A stretch of 64,000 bases of DNA, taken from positions 49,416 through 113,415 of the forward strand of contig CAYNRU010000049.1 in the NCBI GenBank assembly GCA_964399635.1, in the 5' to 3' direction. Of this stretch, positions 23,231-31,011 are shown in pieces. Every line of letters begins with the position of its first letter. Position 1 is the stretch's first letter. The notes under the pieces are model-generated. The model saw nothing but the letters and a program-made list of their open reading frames with translations. It was not told the DNA's origin and did not search any database. Both the position numbers and the translations under genes were made by a program. This DNA comes from UBA4615 sp964399635. GTDB taxonomy: Bacteria; Pseudomonadota; Gammaproteobacteria; Burkholderiales; Burkholderiaceae_E.

Positions 23231-25471
23231 ATGTTCAGGACCCTGTTCTGGCGGTTCGCGGTTCCCGTGCTCGTCGCCCTGTCGGTCGGCGCGTGGTTCG
23301 CTGTGCCGTACGTCGATCGCATGCTGACCGAGTGGTTCCGCACCGACGTCGACATGCGCGCCCGCGTGGTCATGAACTCGATGGGCGAGACCCTCCCCAC
23401 GCTCCTCGACCGCTCCGAGCTGCCCCGCCTGCGCCGCTTCCTCGCCAAGGTGACCGAGGACGAGCGACTGCTCGCCGTGCTCGCCTGCCGGCCCAACGGG
23501 CAGGCGATCTACCAGACCGACCGCACTCCCGCCCAGGTCTCCTGCGCGCTCGCCGCGCTGCCCGACGAGCCCGCCAGCCGCGTGCTGCGCACGCCCGCCG
23601 GCTCGGTGCACCTCGCGCGCTTCGACCTCACCGCGGCCGACGGCCAGCCGGTGGTCGTGCTGCTGGTGCACGACATGTCCTTCATCGACCGGCGCCAGAC
23701 CCGCGCGCGGGACTACCTGATCGCGTTCGGGGTGATGTCGGCGGTCGTGCTCGCGCTGCTGTCCGTGCTGGCGGCCTGGCTGGTGCTGCGGCGCTGGGGC
23801 CAGACGCTGGTGCGCGACATCCAGAGCCGCCGCTTCCTCGACGACGCCGAGTCGCACTCCAGCGTGCCGATCCTGTCGCAGGTGCGCAAGGTGCTGCGCG
23901 AGATCGAGCACGACCAGCGCCTGGAGATCGACTACCGCGAGAACTGGACGCCGCAGGCACTCGCCCACGTGGTGCGTGAGAGCCTGGACTCGCCGCAGAT
24001 GATCGTGGTGTCCAACCGCGAGCCCTACATCCACAACCGCGGCGCCGACGGCCGCCCGGTCGTGCAGGTGCCGGCCAGCGGCATGGTCACCGCGCTCGAG
24101 CCGATCATCCGCGCCTGCTCGGGCGTGTGGGTCGCCCACGGCAGCGGCAGCGCCGACCGCGACGTCGTCGACCTTCACGACCGGGTGAGCGTGCCGCCCT
24201 CCGATCCGGCCTACACGCTGCGCCGCGTCTGGCTGACCGAGGAGGAGGAGAACGGCTTTTACTTCGGGTTCTCCAACGAGGGCCTGTGGCCGCTGTGCCA
24301 CCTCGCCTACGTCCGCCCGTCCTTCCGCGAGGCCGACTGGCGCCAGTACCAGGCGGTCAACCGCAAGTTCGCCGACGTGGTGCTCAAGGAGGCGCGCACC
24401 GACCACCCGGTCGTCTTCGTGCAGGACTACCACTTCGCGCTGCTGCCCGCGATGGTCCGCAAGCGGATCCCCGGCGCCACCGTGGTGGTGTTCTGGCACA
24501 TTCCCTGGCCCAACGCCGAGACCTTCGGCGTGTGCCCCTGGAAGGAGGAGCTGCTGAGCGGGATGCTGCACGCCGACATCCTCGGCTTCCACACGCGCTA
24601 CCACTGCCAGAACTTCCTGGAGACCATCGACCGCTACGTCGAGTGCCAGATCGATCGCGAGCACATGACGGTCACGATCCAGGGCCACGTCTGCCAGGTC
24701 GCGCCCTATCCGATCTCGATCGAGTGGCCGCCGCGCTGGCTCGAGCAGCTGCCCTCGTGCGCGGACTGCGCGCGCTCCGTGCGGCAGCGCTTCGGCATCG
24801 AGGACGGCGTGTGCATCGGGGTGGGCGTCGAGCGCTGGGACTTCACCAAGGGGATCGTCGAGCGCTTCCGCGCGATGGAGCAGTTGCTCGAGACCGATCC
24901 CTCGTGGCGCGGCCGCGTGAGCCTGCTGCAGGTGGCCGCGCCGACCCGCAGCAAGCTGCCTGCGTACCGGGCGCTGCAGGCGGAGACCGAGGGCACCGCG
25001 GCACGGATCAACGAGCGCTTCGGCACCGAGCGCTGGCAGCCGATCGTGCTGATCGGCCAGCACCAGGAGCCGGCGCAGGTGTTCGAGCTGTACCGCGCCG
25101 CCGACTTCTGCCTGGTCAACAGCCTGCACGACGGCATGAACCTGGTCGCCAAGGAGTTCGTCGCCGCACGCGACGACCACGACGGGGTGCTGATCCTCTC
25201 CACCTTCGCCGGTGCGTCGCGCGAGCTGATCGAGGCGCTGCTGGTCAACCCCTACGACATTTCCGAGACCGCCGCGGCGATCCGGCTCGCGCTCGAGATG
25301 GGCCGCGACGAACGCCGCGAGCGGATGCGGCTGATGCGCCGCACGGTCAAGGAGAACAACGTCTTTCGCTGGGCCGGCCGGATGCTGATGGACGCGGCGC
25401 GGGTGCGCCAGCGCCAGCGCCTGCGGCTGCGCGCCGAGGCCGCGGCCAGGGAGCGGCGCGAGGCGGCCTGA
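23231..25471 (+). CDS. otsA: Membrane-anchored trehalose-6-phosphate synthase with sensor-like N-terminal domain
   Basis: 746 residues. Residues 1-190 look like a receptor: helix 1 (about 8-28), a ~130-residue extracytoplasmic domain, helix 2 (LIAFGVMSAVVLALLSVLAA, 163-182), then LRRW and a charged juxtamembrane stretch. From about 257 a complete GT20 domain follows (MIVVSNREPYIHNRG), which joins UDP-glucose and glucose-6-phosphate. Conserved elements are VQDYHFALLPAM, FWHIPWPNAE, the Arg/Lys pair in GVERWDFTKGI, and HDGMNLVAKEFVAA. E. coli OtsA is only 474 residues and soluble. The ATG at 23231 has AGGAG eight bases upstream. Converges on a deleted Bug gene; otsB lies 5 kb away. Confidence 0.93.
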   Translation: MFRTLFWRFAVPVLVALSVGAWFAVPYVDRMLTEWFRTDVDMRARVVMNSMGETLPTLLDRSELPRLRRFLAKVTEDERLLAVLACRPNGQAIYQTDRTPAQVSCALAALPDEPASRVLRTPAGSVHLARFDLTAADGQPVVVLLVHDMSFIDRRQTRARDYLIAFGVMSAVVLALLSVLAAWLVLRRWGQTLVRDIQSRRFLDDAESHSSVPILSQVRKVLREIEHDQRLEIDYRENWTPQALAHVVRESLDSPQMIVVSNREPYIHNRGADGRPVVQVPASGMVTALEPIIRACSGVWVAHGSGSADRDVVDLHDRVSVPPSDPAYTLRRVWLTEEEENGFYFGFSNEGLWPLCHLAYVRPSFREADWRQYQAVNRKFADVVLKEARTDHPVVFVQDYHFALLPAMVRKRIPGATVVVFWHIPWPNAETFGVCPWKEELLSGMLHADILGFHTRYHCQNFLETIDRYVECQIDREHMTVTIQGHVCQVAPYPISIEWPPRWLEQLPSCADCARSVRQRFGIEDGVCIGVGVERWDFTKGIVERFRAMEQLLETDPSWRGRVSLLQVAAPTRSKLPAYRALQAETEGTAARINERFGTERWQPIVLIGQHQEPAQVFELYRAADFCLVNSLHDGMNLVAKEFVAARDDHDGVLILSTFAGASRELIEALLVNPYDISETAAAIRLALEMGRDERRERMRLMRRTVKENNVFRWAGRMLMDAARVRQRQRLRLRAEAAARERREAA

Positions 25472-25474
25472 GCG

Positions 25475-25507
25475 CCGGCAGGCAGGCGCGCGCCCTGCCT
25501 GGGCCGG
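25475..25507. terminator. Hairpin between convergent otsA-like gene and Bug remnant
   Basis: An imperfect inverted repeat with a perfect 7-bp inner arm (AGGCAGG 25480-25486, CCTGCCT 25494-25500) and a further outer CCGG/CCGG pairing fills the gap between two stop codons. There is no T-run on either side, so if it stops transcription it does so as a strong bidirectional hairpin. Confidence 0.35.
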
Positions 25508-26026
25508 TCACTCGACCTTGATGTTCGCCGAGCGGATCACCTGGCCCCACTTGTCGCGCTCGGTGCGCAGGAAGGCTTTCAGCTCGTCGCCGGTCGCGGC
25601 CTTCGGGTCGATGCCAAGCTGCAGCAGCTTCTGCTGGGTCTCGGGCAGCGCCATGATGCGGGTCAGCGCGATCGGCTCGAAGTCGGCCTCCGGGTCGAAG
25701 CCGAGGTTCGGGTACAGGAACGGGGCCGCGGCGTGCGTGCCGTTGGTGCCGAGCAGCAGCGTGTAGCCGTCGGGCGCGGCGCGGGCGACCTGCTGCGTGC
25801 CGATATTGCCGCCCGCGCCGGGTCGGTTCTCGACCACCACGTTCTGGCCGATGGCGCGCGACAGCTGCTCGGCGAGGTAGCGGCCGGCAACATCGGTGCC
25901 CTGGCCCGCGGGATAGGGCACCACGAGGCGCACCGGGCGGGACGGATAGGGCTGGGCGTGCGCCGCGGCGCACCCGACGGCGAGGGCGGCGGCGGCGAGC
26001 AGGCGCAGGGTGCGGCGGCGGGTCAT
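25508..26026 (-). pseudogene. Tripartite tricarboxylate (Bug/TctC) binding protein with large internal in-frame deletion
   Basis: 172 residues, about half the family's usual ~320. Residues 1-24 are a signal peptide ending AHAQ, and 25-120 are a normal Bug N-lobe (YPSRPVRLVVPYPAGQGTDV, NRPGAGGNIGTQQVARAAPDG, DFEPIALT). The sequence then jumps directly to a typical Bug C-terminus (RIMALPETQQKLLQLGI, ERDKWGQVIRSANIKVE). About 150 central residues, including the second lobe and most of the ligand pocket, are absent. The reading frame is intact across the join (about 25655-25666), and the RBS (GGAGACCCC) and ATG are good. It is probably expressed but cannot bind ligand as a normal Bug. Follows the flavin oxidoreductase gene on the same strand. 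Confidence 0.85.
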
Positions 26027-26073
26027 GGGGTCTCCTGAATGGGGCGCCTGGCGGCGGTGCGATCGGGTGGGGC

Positions 26074-27228
26074 TCATCGCGCGGCGGGCGGCGAGGTGGC
26101 GGGCAGGCCGGTGCGGCGCGACAGCCACCAGCCGTACTGCGCCGGCCAGCGGGCGTAGTCCGGGTCGACGCCGAGCGCCAGCGCCGCGTGCAGCGGCCAG
26201 TTGGGCTCGTGCAGGGCCTGGCGCCCGATCGCGATCAGGTCGGCGCGGCCCTCGGCAAGCACCGCCTCGGCCTGTGCCGGCTCGGTGATCAGGCCCACCG
26301 CGATGGTGGCGACGCCGGCCTCCCGCCGAAGGGTCTCGGCGAAGGGCACCTGGAAGCCCGGCGCCCGCTTCACCGCGTGGCGGCCCGACGCGTTGGTCGC
26401 CGGGCCGGCGATGCCGCCCGACGAGCAGTCGACGAGATCGGTGCCGCGGCGCGCCAGCTCGCGCGCGAGCGCCACGCTGTCCTCGATCATCCAGCCGCCC
26501 TCGATGCCGTCGACCGCCGAGATGCGCACCGACAGGGCGAGTGCGTCGCCAAGTGCGGCCCGCACCGCTTCGACCACCGCCAGCGGAAAGCGCATCCGGT
26601 TCTCGAGGCTGCCACCCCAGGCGTCGGTACGCCGGTTGGACAGCGGCGACAGGAATCCGTGCAGCAGGTAGCCGTGCGCCATGTGGATCTCGACCATCCT
26701 GAAGCCGGCGGCCACCGCGCGCCGCGTGCCGCGCGCGAAGGCCTCGACGATCGCCTCCAGCCCCCGAGCATCCAGCTCGGCGGGCACCGGCCAGCGCTCG
26801 TCGACCGCCAGTGCCGACGCCGCCACCGCGTCCCACGGCAGCTCGCAGCGCAGCGCCGCGTCCTGCGGGCCGAGCGGGCCGTTGCCGTGCCAGGGCCGCT
26901 GCGAGCCCGCCTTGCGCCCGGCGTGCCCGATCTGGATCGCCGGCACCGCGCCCGCGGCGTCGATCAGCGAGGCGAGCGCGCGCAGTCCGGGGACCTGCGC
27001 GTCGTCCCAGATGCCGAGGTCGCCGAAGGTGCCGCGCCCGCGCTTGTCGACCGCGGTGGCCTCGAGCATCACGGTGCCCGCGCCGCCGTGGGCGAGCTTG
27101 CCGACGTGCACCGTGTGCCAGTCGGCCGCGTAGCCGTCGTGCGCGGAGTACTGGCACATCGGCGAGATCAGGATCCGGTTAGGCAGGCGCACCGAGCGCA
27201 CGTCCATCGGGGAGAACAGCATCGTCAT
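26074..27228 (-). CDS. NADH:flavin oxidoreductase, old yellow enzyme family (YqjM/XenA-like)
   Basis: 384-residue FMN-binding ene-reductase barrel. Hallmarks are LPNRILISPMCQYSAHDGYA, with the YqjM-type Cys that tunes FMN, and the substrate-binding HMAHGYLLHGFLSPLSNRRTD (paired His and Tyr). GGSLENRMRF and SVRISAVDG follow, and the phosphate-binding AVGLITEPAQAEAVLAEGRADLIAIGR closes the barrel. These enzymes reduce activated C=C bonds of enones and nitro compounds. It lies directly upstream of the truncated Bug gene (47 bases) and 55 bases downstream of the GH15 gene, all on the minus strand. Physiological substrate unknown. Confidence 0.95.
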   Translation of the reverse strand: MTMLFSPMDVRSVRLPNRILISPMCQYSAHDGYAADWHTVHVGKLAHGGAGTVMLEATAVDKRGRGTFGDLGIWDDAQVPGLRALASLIDAAGAVPAIQIGHAGRKAGSQRPWHGNGPLGPQDAALRCELPWDAVAASALAVDERWPVPAELDARGLEAIVEAFARGTRRAVAAGFRMVEIHMAHGYLLHGFLSPLSNRRTDAWGGSLENRMRFPLAVVEAVRAALGDALALSVRISAVDGIEGGWMIEDSVALARELARRGTDLVDCSSGGIAGPATNASGRHAVKRAPGFQVPFAETLRREAGVATIAVGLITEPAQAEAVLAEGRADLIAIGRQALHEPNWPLHAALALGVDPDYARWPAQYGWWLSRRTGLPATSPPAAR

Positions 27229-27283
27229 GGGAAGCTTCCGTGGTTCGGGGAGGGCGGGCGGCGATCGGGCCGCCGACCGGGGG

Positions 27284-29098
27284 TCAGTACGCGTCTTCCC
27301 AGGGACGCGACAGCCGCATCGCGCACTGGATCAGTCCGACCATGGTGTAGGTCTGCGGGTAGTTGCCCCACAGCTCGCCGGTGGCGGGGTCGACGTCCTC
27401 GGCGAGCAGGCCGAGCGGGCTGCGGATGGCCAGCAGCCGCTCGAAGATCTCGCGGGCGCGCCCGGTCTCGCCGAGCGCGGCCAGCGCCAGCACCCACCAT
27501 TGCGTGCAGACCAGGAACGCGGTCTCGGGATAGCCGAAGTCGTCCTGCTCGTCGTAGCGCAGCAGGAAGTCGCCGCGCTTGAGTCGCTGCTCGATCGCGC
27601 GGACGGTCGAGCCAAAGCGCGGGTCGGAGGCCGGCAGGAACTGCAACTCGGCGAGCAGCAGCAGGCTCGCGTCGAGGCGCTCGCCCCCGAAGGTGGACAC
27701 GAAGGCCTGCAGCTGCGGGTTCCAGGCGCGCTCGCAGATCGTCGCGTGGATCCGCGTCGCGTGGCCGGTCCAGTACGTGTGCCGCGCGGTCAGGCCGAGC
27801 TGCGCGGCGATGCGCGCCAGCCGGTCGCAGGCGGCCCAGCACATCAGGCTGGAGAAGGTGTGCACGCGCCTGGCGCCGCGCAGCTCCCAGAGGCCTGCGT
27901 CCGGATCCTGGTAGTGGGCGATCGCGCGCTCGCCGAGCTTCTCGAGCTCGCGGAAGATCTGCTCGTCGGCGGTGTGCTCGAGCCGCTGGTCGAAGAAGGC
28001 GTGCGCGCCCGCCAGCACGGCCTCGCCGTAGACGTCGTGCTGCACCTGGAAGTACGCGGCGTTGCCGATGCGCACCGGGCCCATGCCGCGGTAGCCGGGC
28101 AGCGCGTGCGCGACCGACTCATCGAGCAGCGACTCGCCGCTGATGCCGTAGACCGGCTGCACCGGCTGGGCGCCGGCGTCGGCGACGACGTTCAGGATGT
28201 AGTTGAGGTAGCGCTGCATCGTGCCGGTGGCGCCGAGGCGGTTCAGCACGTTGACGACGAAGTAGGCGTCGCGCAGCCAGCAGTAGCGGTAGTCCCAGTT
28301 GCGCCCGCTCGCCGGCGCCTCGGGGATCGAGGTGGTCACCGCCGCGACGATCGCGCCCGAGTCGTCGAAGGCGTTGAGCTTGAGGGTGATCGCTGCGCGG
28401 ATCACCACGTCCTGCCACTCGAAGGGCACTGCGAGGTTGCGCACCCAGCGCTGCCAGTAGCTGCGCGTCTCCTCGAGGAACTGGCGTCCGACCTCCGCCG
28501 GCGCACCGCCGAGCGTCTCGTCGACGCCGAACAGCAGTGTCACCGAGCGGTTCACGAAGAAGGCCCGCTCCTCGACGACCTGTGTGATCGGCATGTCGGT
28601 GGTCAGGCGGATAGCGCCGTCGCGCTGCGCGAAGCGGATGTGGTGGGTGCCGACGACGCGCTCGGCGGCGCGCTCGCCGTAGCCGCTGGCCAGGCGGGCG
28701 CGCACGATGATGCGCGGCCGTCCGCTGACTCGGCGCACGATGCGCACCAGCATCGCCGGGTTGAACATCCTGCCCACGTGGTGGAAGCGCGGCGCGAAGT
28801 CCAGCACCTCGACCGAACTGCCGTCCGCATCGTGCAGCGTGGTCGAGAGGATCGGTGTGTTGGTCACGTACTGCTGCTCGGTGCGCACCTGGCGCTCGAT
28901 GCGGACGTCTGTGTATCCGTGCGGCGGCCGGGCCTCGCCCGACAGCAGCGCGCTGCATACCGGGTCGCCGTCGAGCCGCGGGTGGCACCACCACACGATG
29001 CCCGCCTGCTGGTCGACCAGCGCACCGGTGCGCGAGTTGCCGATCAGTCCGAGATGCAGCGAGTTGCCTGGCGGGGAGGCGTGGGCGGGATCGGTCAT
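27284..29098 (-). CDS. Glycoside hydrolase family 15 protein (glucoamylase/trehalase-like)
   Basis: 604 residues. An N-terminal beta-sandwich domain (about 1-220; IGNSRTGALVDQQAGIVWWC) precedes an (alpha/alpha)6 barrel. The barrel has the GH15 signature SGRNWDYRYCWLRDAYFVVN, the catalytic-region QPVYGISGESLLDE and the C-terminal second acid region GLLAEDVDPATGELWGNYPQ. GH15 members hydrolyse alpha-linked glucose; some are trehalases. It is the third gene of otsB-glk-GH15, so glucose released from trehalose (or an alpha-glucan) could be phosphorylated at once by the adjacent glucokinase. No signal peptide is seen, so it acts in the cytoplasm. Confidence 0.93.
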   Translation of the reverse strand: MTDPAHASPPGNSLHLGLIGNSRTGALVDQQAGIVWWCHPRLDGDPVCSALLSGEARPPHGYTDVRIERQVRTEQQYVTNTPILSTTLHDADGSSVEVLDFAPRFHHVGRMFNPAMLVRIVRRVSGRPRIIVRARLASGYGERAAERVVGTHHIRFAQRDGAIRLTTDMPITQVVEERAFFVNRSVTLLFGVDETLGGAPAEVGRQFLEETRSYWQRWVRNLAVPFEWQDVVIRAAITLKLNAFDDSGAIVAAVTTSIPEAPASGRNWDYRYCWLRDAYFVVNVLNRLGATGTMQRYLNYILNVVADAGAQPVQPVYGISGESLLDESVAHALPGYRGMGPVRIGNAAYFQVQHDVYGEAVLAGAHAFFDQRLEHTADEQIFRELEKLGERAIAHYQDPDAGLWELRGARRVHTFSSLMCWAACDRLARIAAQLGLTARHTYWTGHATRIHATICERAWNPQLQAFVSTFGGERLDASLLLLAELQFLPASDPRFGSTVRAIEQRLKRGDFLLRYDEQDDFGYPETAFLVCTQWWVLALAALGETGRAREIFERLLAIRSPLGLLAEDVDPATGELWGNYPQTYTMVGLIQCAMRLSRPWEDAY

Positions 29099-29183
29099 CG
29101 TGGCGGGTCCGGGATGCGGGATCGTTTCAGGGGTGATGCTGTCCGGGCGTTGATCGTGGCGCGGGCGGGCCAGGCGCCCGGTG

Positions 29184-30194
29184 TCAGGAGCGGTAGGCGA
29201 CGGCCGCGCCGCGCAGCGCGGCGAAGGGCGCCACGAGCACGCCCACCGGCACCCCCGCCAGCCACGGCGCGAAGCGGCCCTTGGCCTCGAAGCGCACGCG
29301 CAGGCCGTCTAGCGGCAGCAGACCGGAGATCCGCGGCACGATGCCGCCGGCGATCGCGACGCCACCCGTCGCATCGTAGAGCAGCGCGAGGTCCCCGGCG
29401 AACGCGCCGAGCAGTTCCACGAAGGCCCGCGTGGCCCGGATCGCAGCCGCCTCGCCCCGCCGGCAGCCCTCGAGCACCGCCGCCGCGTCGCCGGCGAGCC
29501 CGGGTGCACCCACCTCCAGCAGCGCCGCCTCGTGCAGCAGCGCGAGGCCCGGCCCCGAGAGGATGCGCTCCCACGACACGCGGCCGAAACGGCGCGCCGC
29601 GAGCGCGGCCGCGGCCTGCTCGAACGGCGTCTCGGGGGCGAAGCTCGCATGGCCGCCCTCGGTGGCGATCGGGTGCCATCCGCCGCGGGTGCGGACCGTC
29701 GCGGCCACGCCCAGCCCGCTGCCCGGACCGACGACCACGCGGTTGCCGAGCGGGTCGCCCGAAGGCGGCGGGCCGCTCGCGAGCGCGGCGGCGCCGCCCG
29801 GCACGGGGGCGAGCTCGTCGGCGGCCAGCGCCGGCAGCGCCCAGGCGAGCGCGGCGAAGTCGTTGAGCACCCGCACGCGGCGCTCGCGCAGGCCGAGCTC
29901 GGCGGCCAGCTGGGCGGGGTCGATCGACCAGTCGGCGTTGGTCATCGCGATGCGCCCGTCCTGGACGCGTCCGGCACCCGCCACCGCGAAGCCGTCGATG
30001 CGCAGGCGCGTGCCCGACTCGGTCAGGTAGTGGCGACAGGCGCTCGCGAGGTCTGGCCAGCGGGCGCGCTCGAGCGTGTCGGGCGCGTTGAGCAGGGCGC
30101 CGTCGCGCGCCAGCGCGAAGCGCGTGTAGGTGCCGCCGATGTCGGCCACCAGCACGAGGTGGTCGGCGCGGTCGGTGTCCGGCAGCTCATGCAT
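29184..30194 (-). CDS. glk: Glucokinase
   Basis: 336-residue ROK-independent Glk-type hexokinase making glucose-6-phosphate from glucose and ATP. The ATP-phosphate motif VLVADIGGTYTRFAL is near the N-terminus. AVAGAGRVQDGRIAMTNADW, VLNDFAALAWALP and the GPGSGLGVA loop are standard E. coli-type Glk features. The glucose-binding segment ATEGGHASFAPETPFEQ contains the His/Glu pair. Its first eight bases overlap the otsB stop (30187-30194), so the two are co-translated. Glucose-6-phosphate is the acceptor of OtsA, tying the gene into the trehalose module. Confidence 0.95.
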   Translation of the reverse strand: MHELPDTDRADHLVLVADIGGTYTRFALARDGALLNAPDTLERARWPDLASACRHYLTESGTRLRIDGFAVAGAGRVQDGRIAMTNADWSIDPAQLAAELGLRERRVRVLNDFAALAWALPALAADELAPVPGGAAALASGPPPSGDPLGNRVVVGPGSGLGVAATVRTRGGWHPIATEGGHASFAPETPFEQAAAALAARRFGRVSWERILSGPGLALLHEAALLEVGAPGLAGDAAAVLEGCRRGEAAAIRATRAFVELLGAFAGDLALLYDATGGVAIAGGIVPRISGLLPLDGLRVRFEAKGRFAPWLAGVPVGVLVAPFAALRGAAVAYRS

Positions 30195-30963
30195 GGGCGT
30201 GGCGCCTCAGCACCGCGTCGATGCGGCGCGCATCGGCGCCGTCGTCGAGCGCGTCGTACAGTGCCTGCAGCAGGGCGATGCTCTCCTCGGGCGCATCGAC
30301 CTGCAGGTCGCCGGAGCCGGCGATGCGCGGGCCGACGGCCACCGCCACGCCGGCATGGCGGCGGATGGCCTCGAACATGTCCAGGTCGGTGAGGTCGTCG
30401 CCGAAGGCGATCGGCAGGGTGCCGCAAAAGGGCGCGCGCCTCATCAGCGCGTCGACGCCGCTCGCCTTGGTGGTGTTCGCGGGCTTGATCTCGAGGACCT
30501 GGCGCCCGCGCAGCACGGTCCAGGCGGGCGCCAGGCGCGCGCAGGCCGCCACCAGCTCGCGGCGCAGCGCCTGCATCGCGGGTGCGGGCAGCCGGTGGTG
30601 GATCGCGACTGCGAATCCCTTGTCCTCGACCAGCACGGCGCGGTGGGCCCGCGCGACGCGAAGGACCGCCTCGTGCATCGGCTGCGGTAGCGGGTCGACG
30701 GGGCGCCGCTCGACGGGGCCGCCGGGCTCGACCCGCATCTCCAGCCCGTGCAGGCCCACCGCGACGCCCCGGAAGGGCGCGAACAGCCGGTCGAGCGATT
30801 CGACCGCGCGTCCGCTGACGAGCGCGAGGCATCCCGCGCTCGCATGGTGCAGCCCCTCAAGCAGGGTCACGAGCGGCGTTCCCACGATCACCGCGTCGGG
30901 ATGCGACGCGTAGTTGAGCAGGGTGCCGTCTACGTCGAGGAAGAGCGAGATCGGGCGAGGAAT
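30187..30963 (-). CDS. otsB: Trehalose-6-phosphate phosphatase, apparently using an ATT start codon
   Basis: HAD-superfamily phosphatase that releases trehalose from trehalose-6-phosphate. The catalytic motif LFLDVDGTLL (nucleophile Asp10, Asp12) is encoded at about 30945-30916. LALVSGRAVESLDRLF, the Lys in NTTKASGVDAL and the metal motif FGDDLTDLDMFEAI follow. Upstream of the DxD there is no in-frame ATG, GTG or TTG before the TGA stop at 31005. An ATT at 30963-30961 is preceded by GGAG with a 7-base spacer, so I take it as start (258 residues). The first ordinary start, a GTG at 30891, would delete the nucleophile. Overlaps glk by 8 bases; 48 bases after the helicase gene. Confidence 0.85.
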   Translation of the reverse strand: MPRPISLFLDVDGTLLNYASHPDAVIVGTPLVTLLEGLHHASAGCLALVSGRAVESLDRLFAPFRGVAVGLHGLEMRVEPGGPVERRPVDPLPQPMHEAVLRVARAHRAVLVEDKGFAVAIHHRLPAPAMQALRRELVAACARLAPAWTVLRGRQVLEIKPANTTKASGVDALMRRAPFCGTLPIAFGDDLTDLDMFEAIRRHAGVAVAVGPRIAGSGDLQVDAPEESIALLQALYDALDDGADARRIDAVLRRHAHA

Positions 30964-31011
30964 GGCCGGACTCCGAAGCGGTGTCCGGCCGATTGTACGA
31001 TCGCCTGCCTG

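Noticed and set aside
30187..30891. otsB starting at the GTG at 30891
   Set aside because: This would remove the HAD nucleophile motif DVDGT that is encoded in the same frame immediately upstream.
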